A stretch of 51,351 nucleotides of DNA from positions 1 to 51,351 of the forward strand of contig CAKQDQ010000007.1 of assembly GCA_934229335.1 (NCBI GenBank), given 5' to 3'. The position numbers and the translations under genes were made by a program. This stretch comes from an uncultured Prevotella sp. Lineage in GTDB: Bacteria > Bacteroidota > Bacteroidia > Bacteroidales > Bacteroidaceae. Within the stretch, counting starts at the first letter, position 1, and the number at the start of each line of letters is the position of its first letter. Below, in pieces: positions 45,665 through 51,351 of this stretch. Below the pieces are notes generated by a model. It saw only the letters and a list, made by a program, of their open reading frames with translations, ran no database searches and was not told the DNA's origin.

Positions 45665-47746
45665 ATGAAAAAGATATGTATTACATACAGAATGAGGCTT
45701 CTTGTTGCCGCATTGTGTGCAGTCACAGCTCTCATGACCGTGAGTTGCTCTGACGAACCTACAGAGGAGAACTTCTATACATTCTCTGGCGAAATGATGA
45801 ATGACTACATCAACAATCGCCCGCAGTACAGTCAGTTCGCTTATGTAGTAAAAACAGCAGGAATGGACGATTTGCTTTCTACGTTTGGTCACTATACTTG
45901 TTTCTTGCCAGATAACACAGCAATGGAGGCTTATCTGCATGAAAAAGGAAAAGGAAGTGTAGAGGAACTGACAAAGGAAGAGTGTGACACGCTGGCTAAG
46001 ACTCATCTTATAGACAATATGTACAGTACGGTTGACATGAACGATGGTACTTTGAATACTGCGAACATGAACAACCGTTACATACAGATTACGCATGGAG
46101 TGGACGACAACAACAATGCCGTCGTATGGTTGAACCGTTCTGCGTATGTAAAGTATGCAGAGAAGGATGATTCTGTACAGAATGGCATAGTGCAGCCTAT
46201 AAACAAAGTGCTTGAGATGGCAAACTCTTCACTGGCAGACATACTGGGCGAGAACGACCGAATAAAGATGTTCTATACTGCATTGAAAGCAACAGGACTG
46301 GTAGATACATTATATAAGATAAGGGATGAGAGCTATAATGCCGACCTGTATGGCTATCAGGAGTATTCATCACACGGACATCAAGAGGTAGCGGTGGCAC
46401 CAAGTGAGAAGAAGTATGGCTTTACAGCATTCGTAGAACCAGATGAAGTATATGTCAAGGCTTTTGCGGATAATGGTATAACAGTAGATGCTTCGTCGAG
46501 TGAAAGTGTGATTAACGCCCTTTATGAGTTATCACGTAAACTCTATGACCCTGTATATGGCAATAACGATGATTATAAGGCGGCAAATGATGATGCTAAC
46601 AAAGGTGACTACACTAATCGTTGGAATGCTCTCAATATGTTTATTGCCTATCATGTTATAACACGTGACTGTATAGGTTGGAACCTTCTTACTCCTCGTG
46701 AGGTAAGTGGCTTCCCATCACCATACAATACTACAGCCATAATGATAAAGAAGAATCTTCTGAACCCATGTGACTGGTACGAGACATTGCTTCCTCACAC
46801 TATGATGAAGATAGAGCAAGCCACGGTTTATGGAGACCTTGACGGCGATGTGCAGTATGAACGTTACGTGAACCGCAGGGTAAAGTTGGAGGATAACATC
46901 AGAGTTCACGGAGCATACATAAATCCTACTATCGAGGATAGGTATGTACAGGATGGTCCTAACGGAAGATACTTCTATGTAGACAAGGTGATAGCCTTTG
47001 ACTATGAGACGCAGAATACGGTGTTTAATGATAATATACGTATGGATATGTCAACAATATTCCCTGAGTTGATGACTATGAATATACGTCTCAATGGTGA
47101 CCCAACAAAGGATGACTCAGGTAGAGATTACACCTTTGCCAATGGTAAGAATTATTACTTCCCTAATGGGTTCCTTGACAATACGCAGGTAAACGGTGGC
47201 TTCTTTGTATATCGTCGTCCGCACTGGAACTTCGACTGTTACGAAGGTGACGAGATGAACCTTATCGGTGACTATGACATAACGTTCCGTCTTCCACCAG
47301 TGCCGTTTGAAGGAGATTATCAGATAAGGCTCGGTGCTGCATTCATAGAGACACGTGGCATAGCCCAAGTATACTTCGACGGAAAGCCTCAGGGTATTCC
47401 TATTGATATGACTAAGAACCTTCAGGACATCTTAGGAACGAAATGGACAAGTGATTGGGTGAGCATGACTGATGAAGATAAGGCTGCCGACCAAAAGATG
47501 TTGAAGAACCTCGGATATTATCGTGGACCTTATGGAGCCATTCACCAAAACAATACAGAGTTCGTTAATTCTAAGTATACCTTCCGTAAGGTGCTCTGCA
47601 CGGTTCATATCGACCCGAATACGGACCATTATCTACGCATACGCAGTACCTCAAGTCAGGGTACGGAGTTTATGCTTGATTACCTTGAAATAGTACCGAA
47701 GAGTATTTACGGTGTGATGTCAGGCAAAATGGAGTCACCACTTTAA
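45665..47746 (+). CDS. FAS1-domain lipoprotein
   Basis: A 693-residue lipoprotein (lipobox LMTVSC, Cys 28). The first FAS1 unit lies at about 40-175 (YSQFAYVVKTAGMDDLLST, FLPDNTAMEAYLHEKGKG, THLIDNMYS). A second FAS1-like unit follows (about 180-350; NDRIKMFYTALKATGLVDTLY, FTAFVEPDEVYVK). The C-terminal half (about 360-693) is beta-rich (FRLPPVPFEGDYQIRLG, YFDGKPQGIPIDM) and may be a separate binding domain. It begins the second FAS1-SusC module, 27 nt before the next FAS1 gene. Surface exposure and glycan contact are inferred from family context. Confidence 0.82.
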   Translation: MKKICITYRMRLLVAALCAVTALMTVSCSDEPTEENFYTFSGEMMNDYINNRPQYSQFAYVVKTAGMDDLLSTFGHYTCFLPDNTAMEAYLHEKGKGSVEELTKEECDTLAKTHLIDNMYSTVDMNDGTLNTANMNNRYIQITHGVDDNNNAVVWLNRSAYVKYAEKDDSVQNGIVQPINKVLEMANSSLADILGENDRIKMFYTALKATGLVDTLYKIRDESYNADLYGYQEYSSHGHQEVAVAPSEKKYGFTAFVEPDEVYVKAFADNGITVDASSSESVINALYELSRKLYDPVYGNNDDYKAANDDANKGDYTNRWNALNMFIAYHVITRDCIGWNLLTPREVSGFPSPYNTTAIMIKKNLLNPCDWYETLLPHTMMKIEQATVYGDLDGDVQYERYVNRRVKLEDNIRVHGAYINPTIEDRYVQDGPNGRYFYVDKVIAFDYETQNTVFNDNIRMDMSTIFPELMTMNIRLNGDPTKDDSGRDYTFANGKNYYFPNGFLDNTQVNGGFFVYRRPHWNFDCYEGDEMNLIGDYDITFRLPPVPFEGDYQIRLGAAFIETRGIAQVYFDGKPQGIPIDMTKNLQDILGTKWTSDWVSMTDEDKAADQKMLKNLGYYRGPYGAIHQNNTEFVNSKYTFRKVLCTVHIDPNTDHYLRIRSTSSQGTEFMLDYLEIVPKSIYGVMSGKMESPL

Positions 47747-47773
47747 GGAATACACAAAATAAAAGCAACAACT

Positions 47774-49495
47774 ATGAATAGTATAACACCTAACATAAAG
47801 GCTTTGCTCATGGTGCCCGTAGTGGCATTAACGCTTGCGGCATGTGCAGATTCATGGGATGAACATTATAATCCAGATGTACAGAGTGGTTCACAGAGTC
47901 TGTGGAGTGTCATAGATAATGATGCAGAGCTTACTAACTTTGCCAGTGTAGTAAAAGCTGTAGGATATGATAGAACATTGGCAGGTGCAAGAACATTTAG
48001 TGTTTTCGCCCCTGTGAATAGCGCATTCACAGAACAGGAGGCACAGAAGGTAATAGAACAGTACAATGCAGAGAAAACGGCAGGGGTACGTGATGCTGAC
48101 AATGAAGCGATAAAGGAATTCCTGCAGAACCATATCACGTATTACACTCGTTCGGTATCTTCTCTTACTCATGATTCGCTATTGATGATGAATGGCAAGT
48201 ATCAGGTGCTGACACAGACGGCTTTTGCTGGCAAAAGACTGTTGACTGCCAATAAGTCGTGTAGCAATGGTATGCTTTATACCGTTGAAGGACAGGCTAA
48301 GTATTTCCCAAGCATTTATGAATATATGGCAAAGGATGAAGAAACAGACTCTGTTGCCGACTTTATTGGAAAGTATGATAGGTATTATTTCGATGAGTCG
48401 AAGAGTGTGCCGGGTGAGATTGTAAACGGTAAGACGCAGTATCTTGATTCTGTTGTCACCATGCGCAATGATCTACTTGCCACATACCTTGCTCCTATAG
48501 AGTCAGAAGATTCTTCATATTGGGCAGTAGTACCAACCAATGACGTGTGGAAAACTATAGTGCCACAGTATGAACAATACTTCCAATATGACAAATCGGT
48601 TGGCGACAAGCGTGACTCCCTAACGTGGGTGCAGGCACGTCTCGCTCTCTTGCAGGGAACAATATTTAATCGCAATGCAAACACCGATGCTGCGTTACAG
48701 GATTCCGCTATGTCAACAAATGCAGTGCGCTACAATATGCGTAAGGCGGCATGGGGCGACAGCGAACTGAAGTATTATCAGTATGACAAACCATGGTCTG
48801 TGGGGGGAGTCTTTAATGGTACTACTAATATAGAGTGTTCTAATGGTCAGGTTATGAAGGCCACACAATGGAATATTTCTCCTACACAGACATTCCTCAG
48901 AAGAATATCTGCCGAGGGTGAGAGTGGGGCGCGTCTTGACTCTGTTGACCAAAGTACTACAGTATATCCTGCGACAATTTATAGAGTGGCAGCAAGCAAT
49001 GATTTTTATGGTAAGGTGTCAAACAATGCGTATGTGGAGATTGCCGCATTGTCAAGATCAAATACCACGTCATACTTCAGTCTGCCTAATCTTCTTTCTA
49101 ATGTAGGATATGACATATATGTCGTAACGGCACCAGCGATAGCAGGCGATGAATATGCTTCAGAAACGCAACGCTTGCCTACAAAGTTTAAGGTATATAT
49201 GAGATACCAAAATGAGGATGGCACAATACCTTCACTTCAAAGAGACTGGATACCACTTGACGGAGGCGAAAATCAAACTGCTGCGACATGGGAGACTACC
49301 AAGGATGAGATAAATACGTTTAAGGTTGCCACGAATGTTAAGGTACCATATACAACGTATGCACTTGGACAAGGCTCAAAAGTAGAATTGATATTCAAAA
49401 CCTGTCCAACTAACAGCCAAGTTAATAATGGTTTGTATAATCGTATATTGCGTATTGACCGCATAATAGTTGTACCACATACAAGCAACCTCTAA
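47774..49495 (+). CDS. FAS1-domain lipoprotein
   Basis: A 573-residue lipoprotein (lipobox TLAACA, Cys 24) starting with the SWDEHYNP motif frequent in Bacteroidetes fasciclin lipoproteins. The FAS1 unit lies at about 40-195 (FASVVKAVGYDRTLAGARTFSVFAPVNSAF, LQNHITYYTRS). A second FAS1-like unit spans about 200-330 (DSSYWAVVPTNDVWKT). The C-terminal part (about 345-573) is beta-rich. It lies 14 nt upstream of the second SusC-type gene, so it probably belongs to that transporter's assembly. Confidence 0.82.
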   Translation: MNSITPNIKALLMVPVVALTLAACADSWDEHYNPDVQSGSQSLWSVIDNDAELTNFASVVKAVGYDRTLAGARTFSVFAPVNSAFTEQEAQKVIEQYNAEKTAGVRDADNEAIKEFLQNHITYYTRSVSSLTHDSLLMMNGKYQVLTQTAFAGKRLLTANKSCSNGMLYTVEGQAKYFPSIYEYMAKDEETDSVADFIGKYDRYYFDESKSVPGEIVNGKTQYLDSVVTMRNDLLATYLAPIESEDSSYWAVVPTNDVWKTIVPQYEQYFQYDKSVGDKRDSLTWVQARLALLQGTIFNRNANTDAALQDSAMSTNAVRYNMRKAAWGDSELKYYQYDKPWSVGGVFNGTTNIECSNGQVMKATQWNISPTQTFLRRISAEGESGARLDSVDQSTTVYPATIYRVAASNDFYGKVSNNAYVEIAALSRSNTTSYFSLPNLLSNVGYDIYVVTAPAIAGDEYASETQRLPTKFKVYMRYQNEDGTIPSLQRDWIPLDGGENQTAATWETTKDEINTFKVATNVKVPYTTYALGQGSKVELIFKTCPTNSQVNNGLYNRILRIDRIIVVPHTSNL

Positions 49496-49509
49496 CCCTT
49501 AAAAGAATT

Positions 49510-51351
49510 ATGAACAAATATTTATTACTAAGTCTGGCTGCCGCTTCCTCTACAGTGGCAGTATCGGCACAGGATGCGGTGCCCCAGACTGTTAAAGCTG
49601 ATAATAAAGCGTTGCATAATGATAAATATGCCATGCGTACTGTTACGGGCAGAGTGTTGGATGCTGTAACAAAACAGCCTTTAGCAGGTGCTATGGTTTC
49701 TGCACAAGGTATCTCTGGGTATAGCGTTTTAACCAAGGAAGATGGTACATATACACTGTGCGTCCCACATTTTACTTCTGCCTTATATGTGCGTCTAACA
49801 TCATACACTCCTGTTATGCAAGGCTTGTCGGGGGAACAGAGACAGAAGGACACATATGTAACTACTGATGCCTTTACCTCCCTTTATGACGCAGAAATAG
49901 AACGGAGCGAGGGACACAATGCCGAGAACTTTAAGTATTCCTCTGCTGTGAATATCAAAGAAGAGGTACAGAAACAACTTGGAGCCTATGCTTATACTAC
50001 CCAGCATAACGGTACACCCGGTGTCGGCGCCAATATGTTTATCCAAGGACTTAACTCTCTAAATGTAAATGCGCAGCCTCTCATCGTTGTTGATGGCGTT
50101 ATCTATGACCAGCAGTATGGTCGCTCACTGATACATAGTGGACTGTACAACGATATTCTTTCTTCTATCAATCCTGCGGATATAGAGAAAGTAGAAATCG
50201 TGCGTAACGGTACAGCCCTGTACGGTGCGAAGGGTGCTAATGGCGTTATTGTCATTACCACAAAGCGCAGTAAGAGTATGGCGACACGTATTACCGCTTC
50301 TATCTCGGCTGGTGTGACAATGAAACCGAAGACTGTTGACATGATGGATGCCTCACAGTATCGTACTTATACCTCCGATTTATTAGGCACAACGGGTACG
50401 ACAGTGACAGATTTTCGTTTCCTAAACGAAGATCCTAACTACTATTATTACAAACAATATCATAACAACACAGACTGGAAGAAGGAAATCTATCGTACTG
50501 CCCTTACACAAAACTACGGCATAAACGTGGAAGGTGGTGATGATATAGCGTCATACAATCTCTCGCTCGGATATACTGATGCAAAGAGCACGCTGCGTTA
50601 TAATGATATGAGTCGTCTGAACATACGTTTCAATACCGATATTAATATTATTAAGAATCTGGCGGTACGTTTCGATGCTTCGTTCGCTAACACTACGCGT
50701 GATGTCCGTGATGATGGAGCACCGTCTGGTTATACAGAGGGTACTCCTACATCGCCAACGTTCCTTGCCTATACCAAGGCACCATTCCTCAGTCCATATT
50801 CATATGGAGCAGGACAGTTATCAGATTCTAAGCTTGATATATCTGATGAGTCTTACCTTACGGAGGCACTTGCTGACTACTCCTCATACAACTGGAAGTT
50901 GGCTAATCCATGGGCACTTAATGAGTATGCTGAGGCAGAGAACAAGAACCGTTTTGAAAACTCAATGCTCAACCTTACAGTGACACCTACATGGACCATT
51001 ATGCCAGACCTTACGTTGAGTGAACATTTTAGTTATAATCTGGTTAACACTAACGAGAAGTATTATATTCCTGTCAATGGCGTACCAGATTATTATGTAA
51101 GTGCAGTCAATGACTTCCGTGAGAATGAAGTACGTTCGCTCTTCTCAAAGCAAAACTCTGTAATGTCAGATACGCGTGTTAACTGGAAGCATAGATGGGA
51201 TGCCCATGCTTTAGAACTATTTGGTGGTGCACGCATCAATTGGGAGTCTTACACTCTCAGCAACCAAGTAGGTTATAATACAGGATCGGACAAAACTCCT
51301 TTCATGGGAACCAACTTGCTTAACTCTGGCTCAACGGGTAGGGATGATAAC
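49510..51351 (+). CDS. Second SusC/RagA-family TonB-linked transporter (N-terminal 614 residues; cut by window edge)
   Basis: ATG 49510; open to the window end, 614 codons. Signal peptide (SLAAASSTVAVSAQ), carboxypeptidase-regulatory-like domain (about 42-110; RTVTGRVLDAVTKQPLAGAMV, SGYSVLTKEDGTY), an inserted polar segment (about 115-150), then plug motifs (GTPGVGANMFIQGLNSL, PLIVVDGVIY, DIEKVEIVRNGTALYGAKGANGVIVITTK) and the start of the barrel. It differs from the first SusC in sequence and likely pairs with a SusD beyond the window. Two SusC genes suggest import of two glycan fragments or redundancy for one. Confidence 0.92.
   Translation, partial: MNKYLLLSLAAASSTVAVSAQDAVPQTVKADNKALHNDKYAMRTVTGRVLDAVTKQPLAGAMVSAQGISGYSVLTKEDGTYTLCVPHFTSALYVRLTSYTPVMQGLSGEQRQKDTYVTTDAFTSLYDAEIERSEGHNAENFKYSSAVNIKEEVQKQLGAYAYTTQHNGTPGVGANMFIQGLNSLNVNAQPLIVVDGVIYDQQYGRSLIHSGLYNDILSSINPADIEKVEIVRNGTALYGAKGANGVIVITTKRSKSMATRITASISAGVTMKPKTVDMMDASQYRTYTSDLLGTTGTTVTDFRFLNEDPNYYYYKQYHNNTDWKKEIYRTALTQNYGINVEGGDDIASYNLSLGYTDAKSTLRYNDMSRLNIRFNTDINIIKNLAVRFDASFANTTRDVRDDGAPSGYTEGTPTSPTFLAYTKAPFLSPYSYGAGQLSDSKLDISDESYLTEALADYSSYNWKLANPWALNEYAEAENKNRFENSMLNLTVTPTWTIMPDLTLSEHFSYNLVNTNEKYYIPVNGVPDYYVSAVNDFRENEVRSLFSKQNSVMSDTRVNWKHRWDAHALELFGGARINWESYTLSNQVGYNTGSDKTPFMGTNLLNSGSTGRDDN

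Overview
The window reads as a chromosomal segment of a Prevotella-like Bacteroidales bacterium. The evidence is TAnnTTTG-type (-7) promoters paired with TTG (-33), SusC/SusD pairs, fimbrillin and BspA-type lipoproteins, type-IX-like C-terminal tails ending in KG(I/V)xxxxGxK, and a regulator with a two-component-type propeller. No ribosomal RNA, CRISPR array, transposase or integrase was seen.

Left part, minus strand (1-9273): one tightly spaced run of cell-surface genes led by a promoter at about 9327-9358. It holds a small Asn/Asp/Lys-rich lipoprotein, a very large chimera (fimbrillin-like, BspA leucine-rich repeats, BACON, M64-type metallopeptidase), a fimbrillin-family lipoprotein, an NTF2-like exported protein, a PEGA/beta-barrel-like exported protein, a BspA-like LRR lipoprotein, a small conserved cytosolic protein and an ORF cut by the window edge.

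Housekeeping part, minus strand (9387-13761): SpmA-SpmB-like fused membrane protein, DUF2851 protein, RsmI and an AI-2E-family permease; the last three overlap one another. A tRNA-Lys(TTT) with its own promoter and terminator lies at the strand switch, followed by a palindromic 22-bp repeat island.

Right part, plus strand (14505 to end): a polysaccharide utilisation locus. A membrane-spanning regulator (propeller, Y_Y_Y, AraC-type HTH, no kinase) is followed by what look like separate promoter-terminator units: (1) SGNH/GDSL acetylesterase plus GH127; (2) GH43-like enzyme plus a clan GH-A-like enzyme; (3) a second GH127-type enzyme, a non-catalytic double-module protein and a 52-aa peptide; (4) another non-catalytic multi-module protein, then FAS1 lipoprotein, SusC, SusD, two more FAS1 lipoproteins and a second SusC that runs off the window. 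The enzyme set (beta-L-arabinofuranosidase type, galactanase-like GH43, GH-A beta-galactosidase-like, acetylesterase) suggests an arabinose/galactose-rich plant glycan such as arabinogalactan, extensin-type glycan or pectic side chains; this is inference.

The most striking signal is a roughly 140-residue non-catalytic module (I believe DUF4859) present in nine copies in five of the secreted proteins, repeatedly coupled to the same helical spacer in a unit of about 213 residues. It has the distribution expected of a carbohydrate-binding or surface-assembly module specific to this glycan system.
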